A stretch of 64,000 nucleotides of DNA from Ga0077527 sp945862135 (GTDB lineage Bacteria > Pseudomonadota > Gammaproteobacteria > Burkholderiales > SG8-41), in assembly GCA_964203275.1 (NCBI GenBank), contig CAXNMF010000001.1, positions 248,001-312,000 of the forward strand, in the 5' to 3' direction. This document shows positions 51,170-59,096 of the stretch, in pieces (within the stretch, counting starts at the first letter, position 1; each line of letters begins with the position of its first letter). The notes beneath the pieces are model-generated. The model saw only the letters and a list, made by a program, of their open reading frames with translations, had not been told where the DNA came from and ran no database searches. Position numbers and translations under genes: made by a program.

Positions 51170-52123
51170 TTAATTTTGGTCCTGATGATACCACTGCACA
51201 GTCGCGTTAAGTCCTTGATCCAGTGAGCATCGCGGGCGCCAATCGAGCTCCCGACGAATGCGGCTGTTATCAACCTGCAAGGAGCCGGTCAGGCGGAGCA
51301 TTTCCGCGCGTTTGCCAAATAGCGCCGCACCAAAATCAAGCAATGCCGCAGAGCAAGGCAGCAGGCGCGGGGGTTTGCCCATTGCCCGGGCAAGCCTGGC
51401 AACGAGTTCTGGCGTTGATAAATCCTCGCCATCGCTTACCAGATAGGTTTGATCTGCAGCGGCGGGCGAATCAATGCAAGCGACAATGGCATCGGCGAGG
51501 TTGGTGACCCCGATCAGGCTGCGCCGGTTTTTGATCGAGCCGATTGGCAGCGGTATGCCGCTTTCGATCAATTTCAGCAACCGCAGGAAGTTGCCCTTGA
51601 CGCCTGGTCCATAGACCAGCGGTGGACGCAGAATCACGGTTTCCATGCCGGTTTTTGCAGCGATGGCGCGCAGACTGACCTCGGCTTCGCATTTGCTGAT
51701 GCCGTAGGCATCAATGGGGTCGGGCACATCGTTTTCGGTGAACGGATGATCTGCAGTCGCTTCGCCATTCACCTTGATCGAACTCAGAAAAATGAACCGG
51801 CGCACACCCGCGGCTGCTGCCTGCTCTGCCAGTCTTGAAGTGCCCAGTACGTTGATTTCCCGATAACGCATGAGCGGGTCGGCATCCTGTTCATCAAGCA
51901 CGTGGGTGCGGGCTGCCAGGTGAACCACGCGGTCCACCCCTTTCAGCGCATCACGCCAGTCCGTGCCGGGACCGATGTCGCCGACGATAACGTCGGTTGA
52001 CAGCGGTTCAGCGCGCGCACGGCGCAACGCGCGTTTCAACGGACGATCTCCCAGTGCTGTCACCAGTGCCTGGCCGACAAACCCGGTGGCACCGGTAATC
52101 AAGGTTGATGCGGTGTTTGTCAT
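51170..52123 (-). CDS. NAD(P)-dependent SDR reductase/epimerase (WbpK/WbpV-like)
   Basis: 317 residues. TLITGATGFVGQALV (about 7-21) binds the dinucleotide, FIFLSSIKVNGE and DAYGISKCEAE (about 134-150, YxxxK) form the active site, and RRSLIGVTNLADAI (about 203-216) follows. With the WbpM-type dehydratase and WbpL-type transferase next to it, it probably reduces UDP-4-keto-6-deoxy-GlcNAc to UDP-QuiNAc or UDP-FucNAc. It is the first gene of the minus-strand block and is divergent from a GT2 gene. Confidence 0.85.
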   Translation of the reverse strand: MTNTASTLITGATGFVGQALVTALGDRPLKRALRRARAEPLSTDVIVGDIGPGTDWRDALKGVDRVVHLAARTHVLDEQDADPLMRYREINVLGTSRLAEQAAAAGVRRFIFLSSIKVNGEATADHPFTENDVPDPIDAYGISKCEAEVSLRAIAAKTGMETVILRPPLVYGPGVKGNFLRLLKLIESGIPLPIGSIKNRRSLIGVTNLADAIVACIDSPAAADQTYLVSDGEDLSTPELVARLARAMGKPPRLLPCSAALLDFGAALFGKRAEMLRLTGSLQVDNSRIRRELDWRPRCSLDQGLNATVQWYHQDQN

Positions 52124-52207
52124 GACGCTCTGTCACCTTCGATCTGTCCTGTACCGCAACCCGCCTGGTCTGGTGCGGATAACCGAATGCAGGGACAATA
52201 GCTCATC

Positions 52208-52963
52208 ATGGATCAACGGCCTCTCTTAAGTGTTTCAATCGTCAGCCATTTGCAGGGTGCGCTGATTGCTGTTCTGCTCGAAGATATAGCGACCCACTGC
52301 AACATGCCGCTGGAAGTTATCGTCACCCTGAACATGCCGGAGCCCCTGTCGTTTGACCCTGGCGCCTATTCTTTTCCGGTACGAATCGTGACCAATTCGG
52401 AACGGCAGGGGTTCGGCGCCAATCATAACGCGGCCTTTCGCGTCGCATGCGGCGAGCATTTCTGCGTTCTCAATCCGGATATCCGGATTGATGCGAATCC
52501 GTTCCCTCCGCTGATCAAGCTTCTGGCGAATCCCTCGGTCGGTGTGGCTGCTCCGCTGATCTTCAGCCCGTCGGGCAGCATAGAAGACAGTGCGCGCCGG
52601 TTTCCAACACCTGCCGGCATACTGGCCAAAGCAATATTCGGAACCCGAGGCCCGGATTACCCGATCGGTAGCGAATTGTTGTATCCGGACTGGATCGCCG
52701 GCATGTTCATGCTGTTCCGCTCGGAGGTGTTTCGCGACAGCAAAGGATTTGATGAGAATTTTTTTCTGTATTACGAGGATGTCGATCTTTGCTGGCGACT
52801 GCAACGCAGGGGATTGAAGCCCGTGCTGCTGCCCGCGGTTCGCGTCATGCATGATGCCCGCCGCACAAGCCATCGCAACCTGCGTTACATGTCCTGGCAT
52901 GGCAGCAGCATGATGCGTTTTTTCCTGAAACGCGCACTTGCAGGCGCGCGGGGATCTGGTTGA
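52208..52963 (+). CDS. GT2 glycosyltransferase, rhamnosyltransferase-like
   Basis: 251 residues. LSVSIVSHLQGALIAVLLEDIA (about 7-28) opens the fold. NSERQGFGANHNAAFRVACGEHFCVLNPDIRI (about 63-94) carries the DxD-like NPD motif of WbbL/rhamnosyltransferases, and DENFFLYYEDVDLCWRLQRRG (about 183-203) the late E-D block. WIAGMFMLFRSEVF matches the same family. It adds a sugar to the O-antigen primer. It is on the plus strand, divergent from the reductase gene. Confidence 0.85.
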   Translation: MDQRPLLSVSIVSHLQGALIAVLLEDIATHCNMPLEVIVTLNMPEPLSFDPGAYSFPVRIVTNSERQGFGANHNAAFRVACGEHFCVLNPDIRIDANPFPPLIKLLANPSVGVAAPLIFSPSGSIEDSARRFPTPAGILAKAIFGTRGPDYPIGSELLYPDWIAGMFMLFRSEVFRDSKGFDENFFLYYEDVDLCWRLQRRGLKPVLLPAVRVMHDARRTSHRNLRYMSWHGSSMMRFFLKRALAGARGSG

Positions 52964-52997
52964 TCGCTGGCACGCCTGCGGTCAGTATAGTAAACTT

Positions 52998-53048
52998 ATG
53001 AAAATATTGACTTTTTCATATTCTCCTCTTGCAAATCCCTCGTCCTAG
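52998..53048 (+). pseudogene. 16-codon frame resembling a glycosyltransferase N-terminus
   Basis: ATG AAA ATA TTG ACT ... then TAG at 53046-53048 encodes MKILTFSYSPLANPSS. The start looks like a GT-B glycosyltransferase opening (MKIL.FSY.P). It overlaps the probable TTG start of wzm in another frame. It could be a relic of a deleted gene or a leader peptide; it is too short to decide. Confidence 0.3.
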
Positions 53049-53832
53049 TAATTTCGCTCTAGCCCTCAAAGACCTCAAAGATGGCGTCGCCGGCGTTCAC
53101 ATCTGGTTAATGCTGGGCTGGCAGGAGATCCGTCAGCGCTATCGCCGTTCGGTGATGGGGCCTTTCTGGCTGACCATCAGCACAGGCCTGATGGTTGCGG
53201 GCATGGGGCCGCTTTACGGCAAGTTGTTCGGTCAGGACCTTGGCACCTATTTTCCCTACTTGGCGATCAGCTTCGTGGTCTGGATGTTGATGGCTAACCT
53301 CATCAACGACTGCAGCAACGCCTTCATCAATGCGGAAGGATTCATCAAGCAGATCAAATTGCCGCTATCGGTGCATATTCTGCGGGCGATCTGGAAAAAC
53401 ATTCTCATCTTTGCGCACAACATGCTGATCATTGTGCTGATATTCGTGTTTTATCCGATTGATGCGGGCTGGCATTTGCTGCAAATGCCTTTGGGGTTGT
53501 TGCTGATTGCGATAAACGCACTCTGGTTCGGCATACTGGTCGGTTTGTTTTGTGCCCGTTTTCGCGATATTCCGCTGATTGTGGCCAGTGTCGTGCAGAT
53601 CGCTTTTTTTCTGACCCCGGTGATGTGGAAAGCCGAAATGCTCGGTAAATACGTTTGGGCTGCACAAATCAACCCCCTCTACCACTTTATCGAAATCATT
53701 CGCGCTCCTTTGGTTTCTGGTGGAGCAAGCAGTCTGACTTGGGCCGTGGTGGCAGGCATTACTGTTGCCGGTTACACGATGATGATCATCGTGTTCAGCC
53801 GGTTCCGCGCACGTATTGCGTACTGGGTTTGA
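53029..53832 (+). CDS. wzm: O-antigen ABC transporter permease Wzm
   Basis: 267 residues from a TTG start; no good ribosome-binding site is visible, so the start is uncertain. LMLGWQEIRQRYRRSVMGPFWLTIS (about 27-51) is the classic ABC-2/Wzm entry. Six hydrophobic segments follow, with INPLYHFIEIIRAPL (about 213-227) near the end. With Wzt it exports the finished undecaprenyl-linked O-polysaccharide. wzt begins 2 bases after its stop. Confidence 0.9.
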   Translation: MQIPRPSNFALALKDLKDGVAGVHIWLMLGWQEIRQRYRRSVMGPFWLTISTGLMVAGMGPLYGKLFGQDLGTYFPYLAISFVVWMLMANLINDCSNAFINAEGFIKQIKLPLSVHILRAIWKNILIFAHNMLIIVLIFVFYPIDAGWHLLQMPLGLLLIAINALWFGILVGLFCARFRDIPLIVASVVQIAFFLTPVMWKAEMLGKYVWAAQINPLYHFIEIIRAPLVSGGASSLTWAVVAGITVAGYTMMIIVFSRFRARIAYWV

Positions 53833-53834
53833 TC

Positions 53835-54548
53835 ATGGCCAGAGTTACTGCCAAGGATTTGGTCGTCGAGTTCCCGATGTACTGGGGGCGGAGTCGGTCG
53901 TTGAAAAACACTTTTTTTCGTGCTGCAACAGGCGGGTTGCTGGCGCGCGATGCTGCTGACCGGGTGGTGATCCGTGCCTTGAACAGCGTCAGCTTTGATT
54001 TCAAGGAAGGTGACCGCGTTGGTATCGTGGGTCATAACGGATCGGGAAAATCCACGCTGCTGCGTGCCATTGCCGGTGCCTACGAGCCGGTGAGCGGCAC
54101 CATTGATGTGACTGGCAGGCTGGCCACGATGCTCAGCATCACGCTGGGCATGGATACCGAATCAACCGGTTACGAAAATATTTTTCTGCGTGCCATCATC
54201 ATGGGTTTGCGCCGCCGCCAGATTGAACCTCTTGTTGAGGAAATCTGCGAGTTTGCAGAGCTGGGTGACTATATTCACATGCCCATGAGGGCTTATTCCA
54301 GTGGCATGTCCATGCGTCTGGCGTTTGCAATATCGACCAGCATCCCGGCTGACATCGTGTTGATGGACGAGTGGATGAGCGTCGGTGATGCGGATTTTTC
54401 ACGCAAGGCGCAGACCCGGCTCCGGGCGATGCTGGACAAGGCCCGGATCCTCTTTCTGGCGTCCCATGACGAACAATTGATTCGTCAGAATTGTAATAAA
54501 ATCATACATCTTGAACACGGCGATATTGCCAGCTTGGAGTCAATCTAG
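53835..54548 (+). CDS. wzt: O-antigen ABC transporter ATPase Wzt (short form)
   Basis: 237 residues from the ATG at 53835. Walker A GHNGSGKSTLL (about 63-73), signature YSSGMSMRLAFAISTS (about 154-169), Walker B DIVLMDEW and H-loop ASHD are in place. The chain ends right after the ATPase, with no C-terminal carbohydrate-binding domain, unlike Wzt proteins that read a terminal cap on the polymer. That makes it a partner for cap-independent export. It pairs with Wzm. Confidence 0.9.
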   Translation: MARVTAKDLVVEFPMYWGRSRSLKNTFFRAATGGLLARDAADRVVIRALNSVSFDFKEGDRVGIVGHNGSGKSTLLRAIAGAYEPVSGTIDVTGRLATMLSITLGMDTESTGYENIFLRAIIMGLRRRQIEPLVEEICEFAELGDYIHMPMRAYSSGMSMRLAFAISTSIPADIVLMDEWMSVGDADFSRKAQTRLRAMLDKARILFLASHDEQLIRQNCNKIIHLEHGDIASLESI

Positions 54549-54656
54549 ATCCAGGCGCCGGTTCGGATAGGCGCTTGCGATGAAAATCCCAGGTTCCGCG
54601 TATGGCAAAAGAATAAGTACAAGGCTTGCCCGTTTAATACATCGGAATAAATCAGA

Positions 54657-55595
54657 ATGAAAATTTTCGTTACAGGCGCCTGCGGCTACAAAGGCACCGT
54701 CCTGGTTCCCAAACTCCTGGCCTCTGGCCATGAAGTGGTTGCTTTCGACATCATGTGGTTCGGCAACCACCTCAAACCCCATCCCAAGCTGACGGTGACC
54801 AAGGGCGATGTGCGGAACATCGAGGAAATCAATCTCGATGGTGTCGATGCCATCATTCACCTGTCGTCGATTGCCAATGACCCCTGTGGGGACCTCGATC
54901 CCAAGCTGACCTGGGAAGTGAGCGCGCTGGCGACCATGCAGCTTGCGGACAAGGCGGCGCGTATGGGCATCAAACGCTTTGTCTACGCCTCCTCGGGCAG
55001 CGTTTACGGCATCAAGGACGAAGAACAGGTCACCGAAGATCTGGAACTGAAGCCGATCTCCGAATACAACAAGACCAAGATGGTCGGCGAGCGTGTGGTG
55101 TTGTCGTACAAGGACGATATGGTGGTGCAGATCCTGCGCCCGGCAACGTTATGCGGATATTCGCCACGCATGCGGCTGGATGTTTCGGTCAACATGCTGA
55201 CCATGCAGGCGCTGACCAAGCGGAAAATCACCGTGTTCGGCGGCAAGCAGACGCGCCCCAACGTTCATATTGACGATATCACCGATGCCTATATCTTCAT
55301 GCTCGACAACCCCCGGCATACCGGCGTATACAACGTCGGTTTCGAGAATATTTCGATACTTGATATTGCCGAACGGGTGACGCGTCAGGTGGAAGCAGAG
55401 ATCGTGGTGACCGAATCCAACGATCCGCGTTCTTACCGGGTCAATTCCGACAAGCTTCTTGCGACCGGTTTCCGTCCGAAGAAAACGGTTGACGACGCGA
55501 TCAGCGAAATCATCCGCAAGTACAAATCCGGCGAACTCAAGGATGAAGACTGTCACTACAACCTGAAGTGGATGGAAAAAGAGGTTCTCAAGTGA
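54657..55595 (+). CDS. NAD-dependent SDR sugar epimerase/dehydratase
   Basis: 312 residues. MKIFVTGACGYKGTVLVPKLLASGH (1-25) is the dinucleotide fold with GACGYKG. FVYASSGSVYGIK (about 107-119) and EYNKTKMVGER (about 133-143, YxxxK) are catalytic. RPATLCGYSPRMRLDVSVNML and YNVGFENISILDIAERV follow. The reaction could be epimerisation or reduction of an NDP-sugar. A 108-base gap separates it from wzt, and its stop overlaps the start of the SIS gene (GTGA). Confidence 0.85.
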   Translation: MKIFVTGACGYKGTVLVPKLLASGHEVVAFDIMWFGNHLKPHPKLTVTKGDVRNIEEINLDGVDAIIHLSSIANDPCGDLDPKLTWEVSALATMQLADKAARMGIKRFVYASSGSVYGIKDEEQVTEDLELKPISEYNKTKMVGERVVLSYKDDMVVQILRPATLCGYSPRMRLDVSVNMLTMQALTKRKITVFGGKQTRPNVHIDDITDAYIFMLDNPRHTGVYNVGFENISILDIAERVTRQVEAEIVVTESNDPRSYRVNSDKLLATGFRPKKTVDDAISEIIRKYKSGELKDEDCHYNLKWMEKEVLK

Positions 55596-56182
55596 CATCG
55601 CCGCAGCCGCAAACTGCGGCTTTTTGCGCCGATTACGCCGGGCGGTTGCAGACGGTACTGGGCGCGTATGACTGGTCTCCGGTCGCCGCACTTGGCGAGG
55701 AACTGTTGCGCTGCTGGAAAAGCGGCAACCAGGTGTTTATCTGCGGCAATGGCGGCAGCGCCGGCAATGCCGTGCACCTGGCCAACGATTTTCTTTACGG
55801 GATCTCGAGGACGCTCGGTTCCGGCTTGCGTGTCCATGCGCTTCCGGCCAACACCGCGGTGCTGACCTGTCTTGCGAATGACGAAGGCTACGACCAGATT
55901 TATTCCTTGCAGCTCGCAGTGCAGGCCCGTGCGGGCGATGTGCTGATCGTGCTGTCGGGCAGCGGCAATTCGCCCAACATTCTCAAAGTGCTGGATCAGG
56001 CCAAAGCCATGCAGGTTCGCAGTTACGCGATCCTGGGTTATACCGGCGGAAAGGCGAAGGCGATGGCTGATGTGCCGATCCATTTTGCTGTCGATGACAT
56101 GCAGATTGCCGAAGACATGCAGTTGATTGTCGGCCACATGATCATGCAGTGGCTGTATAAAAACCGTCCGGGACAGGGTTGA
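55592..56182 (+). CDS. SIS-domain sugar-phosphate isomerase, GmhA-like
   Basis: 196 residues from the GTG at 55592. VFICGNGGSAGNAVHLANDFLYG (about 49-71) is the SIS/GmhA substrate loop. NTAVLTCLANDEGYDQIYSLQL (about 89-110) and VLSGSGNSPNILKVL (about 125-139, Ser-rich phosphate site) match phosphoheptose isomerases. GmhA turns sedoheptulose 7-phosphate into heptose 7-phosphate. The transketolase genes downstream could supply that substrate. A terminator-like hairpin lies within the first ten codons. Confidence 0.82.
   Translation: MTSPQPQTAAFCADYAGRLQTVLGAYDWSPVAALGEELLRCWKSGNQVFICGNGGSAGNAVHLANDFLYGISRTLGSGLRVHALPANTAVLTCLANDEGYDQIYSLQLAVQARAGDVLIVLSGSGNSPNILKVLDQAKAMQVRSYAILGYTGGKAKAMADVPIHFAVDDMQIAEDMQLIVGHMIMQWLYKNRPGQG
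55605..55625 (+). terminator. Terminator-like hairpin inside the 5' end of the SIS gene
   Basis: AGCCGCA (55605-55611) and TGCGGCT (55615-55621) form a perfect 7-bp GC-rich stem with a 3-base loop, followed at once by a T run to 55625. This has the form of an intrinsic terminator, yet lies at codons 5-12 of the gene, downstream of the SDR gene. Attenuation is an inference. Confidence 0.45.
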
Positions 56183-56184
56183 GC

Positions 56185-57183
56185 ATGGCGAACGCAACAA
56201 AGTGTCTGGTGATCGGCAGTAATTCATTCTCCGGCGCGAGCTTCGTCGATTACCTGCTGCAACAGGGGATCGAAACCATCGGAACCAGCCGCTCGCCGGA
56301 ATCCCACCGGGCCTTCCTGCCTTACCGCTGGTCAGGCAAGGATGCCGGCTTCCGTTTTGTACAGTGCGATCTCAATCACGATCTAGACAAGCTGATGTCC
56401 TTGGTGCGGGCGGAAAAACCCGGCTACGTCGTCAATTTCGCCGCACAGAGCATGGTCGGCGAAAGCTGGAAAAATCCCGACCACTGGTTCATGACCAATG
56501 TGGTGTCGGCGGTGCGGCTGCACGATCAGCTGCGCCAGTGTGATTTTCTCGAAAAATACGTGCATGTCACCACGCCGGAAGTGTACGGCAGCACGGACGG
56601 TTTCATCCGCGAGAACACGCCGTTCAACCCGAGCACGCCGTATGCGGTGTCACGTGCGGCGGGCGACATGAGCTTGCGCACTTATTTCGATGCCTACAAG
56701 TTTCCGGTGGTGTTCACGCGTGCCGCCAATGTCTACGGCCCCGGTCAGCAACTCTATCGCATCATTCCGCGGACCATTCTGTTCATCATGCTCGGACGCA
56801 AGCTGCAGTTGCATGGCGGCGGACACTCGCGGCGATCATTCATCCATATGAAGGATGTTTCGGACGCAACGTGGCGCATTGCGAAAAACGCGCCGTCGGG
56901 CGAGACCTATCACATCTCCACCAACGAGATTGTCACTATCCGGGAGCTGGTGGAGCGGATTTGCCTCAAACTCGGCGTGAAGTTTGAAGATCATGTCGAG
57001 GTAGTCGGTGAGCGCATGGGCAAGGACGCCGCATACATGCTCGACAGCACGAAGCTGCGCGAGACGTTGGACTGGCAGGACCGGGTGTCACTGGACACCG
57101 GACTGGATGACTGCATCGCCTGGGCCAAGCGTCATTTCGAAGACCTGCGCCAACTGCCCTACGATTACATACACAAACCCTGA
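56185..57183 (+). CDS. NDP-sugar 4,6-dehydratase-like SDR
   Basis: 332 residues from the ATG at 56185; a TTG at 56179 overlaps the preceding stop. CLVIGSNSFSGASFVDYLLQQG (about 6-27), VNFAAQSMVGESWKNPDHWF (about 84-103), TTPEVYGS and TPYAVSRAAGDMSLRTY (about 152-168) match GDP-mannose/dTDP-glucose 4,6-dehydratases. The usual YxxxK is YAVSR here, Arg in place of Lys. It may act on an NDP-hexose or NDP-heptose. It follows the SIS gene and precedes the transketolase pair. Confidence 0.82.
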   Translation: MANATKCLVIGSNSFSGASFVDYLLQQGIETIGTSRSPESHRAFLPYRWSGKDAGFRFVQCDLNHDLDKLMSLVRAEKPGYVVNFAAQSMVGESWKNPDHWFMTNVVSAVRLHDQLRQCDFLEKYVHVTTPEVYGSTDGFIRENTPFNPSTPYAVSRAAGDMSLRTYFDAYKFPVVFTRAANVYGPGQQLYRIIPRTILFIMLGRKLQLHGGGHSRRSFIHMKDVSDATWRIAKNAPSGETYHISTNEIVTIRELVERICLKLGVKFEDHVEVVGERMGKDAAYMLDSTKLRETLDWQDRVSLDTGLDDCIAWAKRHFEDLRQLPYDYIHKP

Positions 57184-57228
57184 TAATAATTGTAAGTAGT
57201 TGTTTTAATTGATAAAATTGGAAAACGC

Positions 57229-58050
57229 GTGAACGTCGAAGAATTGCAAAAACTGGCCAGCGAAATCCGCGCCCGCATTATCGAGAATGCGCACAAGACT
57301 TCGACGCCGCATCTGGGCTCCTGCCTGTCGTGCACCGACATACTGGTAGCGGCCTATTTCGCGACGTTGCGGATTGATCCCGCAAAACCGCGCGACCCGA
57401 ATCGCGACCGCTTCATCCTGAGCAAGGGCCACGGCGCGGCAGCGTTGTTCCAGGTTCTTGCGATCAAAGGATTTTACCCGGAGAAAATGCTCGAGACCTA
57501 CGGCGAGGACGGCGGCATTTTCGCCGAGCATCCGCCGACGCCTTCGCATCTGCCGGGTATTGAAGCAGCAACGGGTTCGCTGGGCCACGGCATGCCGATG
57601 GGCCTGGGCATGGCGTTGTCGGCGCGTATCCAGAAACAGAACTACAACGTCGTCGCTCTGCTCTCCGACGGCGAATGCAACGAAGGTTCGATCTGGGAGG
57701 CGGCGATGCTGGCGGCCTCGCAGAAAGTCGAGCGCCTGGTTGCCATCATCGATTTCAACAAATGGCAGGCTACCGGCCGCAGCGAGGAAATCCTCGCGCT
57801 CAACCCGCTGGCGGACAAATGGCGTGCTTTCGGCTGGAGCGCTTACGAAGTCGATGGTCATGACATGGCTGCACTGGTCAAGCTGCTCTCCAACGTCCCA
57901 GACGGCAGCGGCAAGCCGGTGGCAATCATTGCCCACACCGTAAAGGGCAAGGGTGTTTCCTTCATGGAAGACGATAACAACTGGCATTACCGGATTCCAA
58001 CTGCGGAGGAGGTTATCGCCTCCAAGAAAGAACTGGGAGTGGCGGTATGA
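57229..58050 (+). CDS. Transketolase-like, N-terminal (thiamine diphosphate) subunit
   Basis: 273 residues from a GTG start. HLGSCLSCTDILVAAYF (about 28-44), DRFILSKGHGAAALF (about 60-74) and LLSDGECNEGSIWEAAM (about 144-160, the pyrophosphate/Mg motif) identify the N-terminal half of transketolase. The second half is encoded by the next gene, as in archaeal and some bacterial split transketolases. It would move a two-carbon ketol unit between sugars. The stop is 106 bases before the next start, larger than usual for this locus. Confidence 0.92.
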   Translation: MNVEELQKLASEIRARIIENAHKTSTPHLGSCLSCTDILVAAYFATLRIDPAKPRDPNRDRFILSKGHGAAALFQVLAIKGFYPEKMLETYGEDGGIFAEHPPTPSHLPGIEAATGSLGHGMPMGLGMALSARIQKQNYNVVALLSDGECNEGSIWEAAMLAASQKVERLVAIIDFNKWQATGRSEEILALNPLADKWRAFGWSAYEVDGHDMAALVKLLSNVPDGSGKPVAIIAHTVKGKGVSFMEDDNNWHYRIPTAEEVIASKKELGVAV

Positions 58051-58107
58051 GCTACCCGGCGAGGGGCCTCTTCAGGGGATCGACGGTCAGGCGAATTGCC
58101 GCCGGCC

Positions 58108-58124
58108 ACCGACATGAAGTCGGT
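58108..58124 (+). other. Small stem-loop between the two transketolase subunit genes
   Basis: ACCGAC (58108-58113) and GTCGGT (58119-58124) pair perfectly around a 5-base loop in the 106-base gap. There is no T run, so it is not an intrinsic terminator. It may affect translation or processing; this is speculative. Confidence 0.3.
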
Positions 58125-58156
58125 TCGTTAACAAAACCGTGTTCGGAGGTGGCGAA

Positions 58157-59092
58157 ATGAGAAATGCATTCGCGGACGAAATCACCAAGCTCGGTGCGGT
58201 TGATCAGCGCGTGGTGCTGCTCTCGGGCGACATCGGCAACAAGCTGTTCGACAAATACAAGGAAAAAGCCGAAGGCCGCTTCTTCAACTGCGGTGTCGCC
58301 GAAGCCAACATGATGAGTGTTGCCGCAGGCATGGCGCTGTGCGGTCTGCGGCCGGTGATTTACACCATCACGCCGTTTACGACGACGCGCTGCTTCGAAC
58401 AGATTCGCGTAGACGCCTGTTATCACAAGGCGCCGGTGATCATTGTTGGCACCGGTTCGGGGCTGTCCTATGCAGAGCTGGGCCCGACCCACCACTCCTG
58501 CGAGGATCTGGCGATCCTGCGTGCGCTGCCCGAAATGACGGTGATGGCGCCCGGCGATGTGCCGGAATTGCGCGCGGCATTACGTGCTGCGCTGAAGCAG
58601 GACGGCCCGGTGTACATCCGCATCGGCAAAAAAGGCGAACCCAATATTCATCCCGGCGAACCCGATCTGGTGATCGGCAAGGGCATCACGGTGCGCCAGG
58701 GCAAGGATGTCTGCCTGATTGGCACCGGCGTACTGACGGCCATCGCACTGGATGCAGCCAAGCTGCTTGAAGCGCAGGGCATTTCCGCGCGCGTTGAAAG
58801 TTTCCATACCGTAAAGCCGCTGGACGGCGCCCGTCTCAACGAAATCTTTGCGGCCTATCCTGTTGTCGCCACCATTGAAGAGCACAGCAAGATCGGCGGT
58901 CTCGGCGGTGCGGTGGCGGAATGGATGGCGGCGCAGGATGGCCTGCGCGGCAGTCTGGTCAGTTTCGGTACCGATGACGTTTTCATGCATGAAATCGGCT
59001 CGACGCAATACGCACGCAAAAAATTCGGCCTGACGGCTGAGAACATTGCCGGTACCATCGCTGCCCGCCTGAAGTCGCGTCGCGCGGCCTGA
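58157..59092 (+). CDS. Transketolase-like, C-terminal (pyrimidine-binding) subunit
   Basis: 311 residues from the ATG at 58157 after GGAGGTGGCGAA; a GTG at 58139 is weaker. RFFNCGVAEANMMSVAAGMALCGLRPV (about 44-70) carries the catalytic Glu of the thiamine pyrimidine site (GVAEAN). TTRCFEQIRVDACYHKAPVIIVG and HHSCEDLAILRALPEMTVMAP follow, then the C-terminal domain with GVLTAIALDAAKLLEAQGI. It forms the active transketolase with the preceding gene product. Confidence 0.92.
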   Translation: MRNAFADEITKLGAVDQRVVLLSGDIGNKLFDKYKEKAEGRFFNCGVAEANMMSVAAGMALCGLRPVIYTITPFTTTRCFEQIRVDACYHKAPVIIVGTGSGLSYAELGPTHHSCEDLAILRALPEMTVMAPGDVPELRAALRAALKQDGPVYIRIGKKGEPNIHPGEPDLVIGKGITVRQGKDVCLIGTGVLTAIALDAAKLLEAQGISARVESFHTVKPLDGARLNEIFAAYPVVATIEEHSKIGGLGGAVAEWMAAQDGLRGSLVSFGTDDVFMHEIGSTQYARKKFGLTAENIAGTIAARLKSRRAA

Positions 59093-59096
59093 GTTC

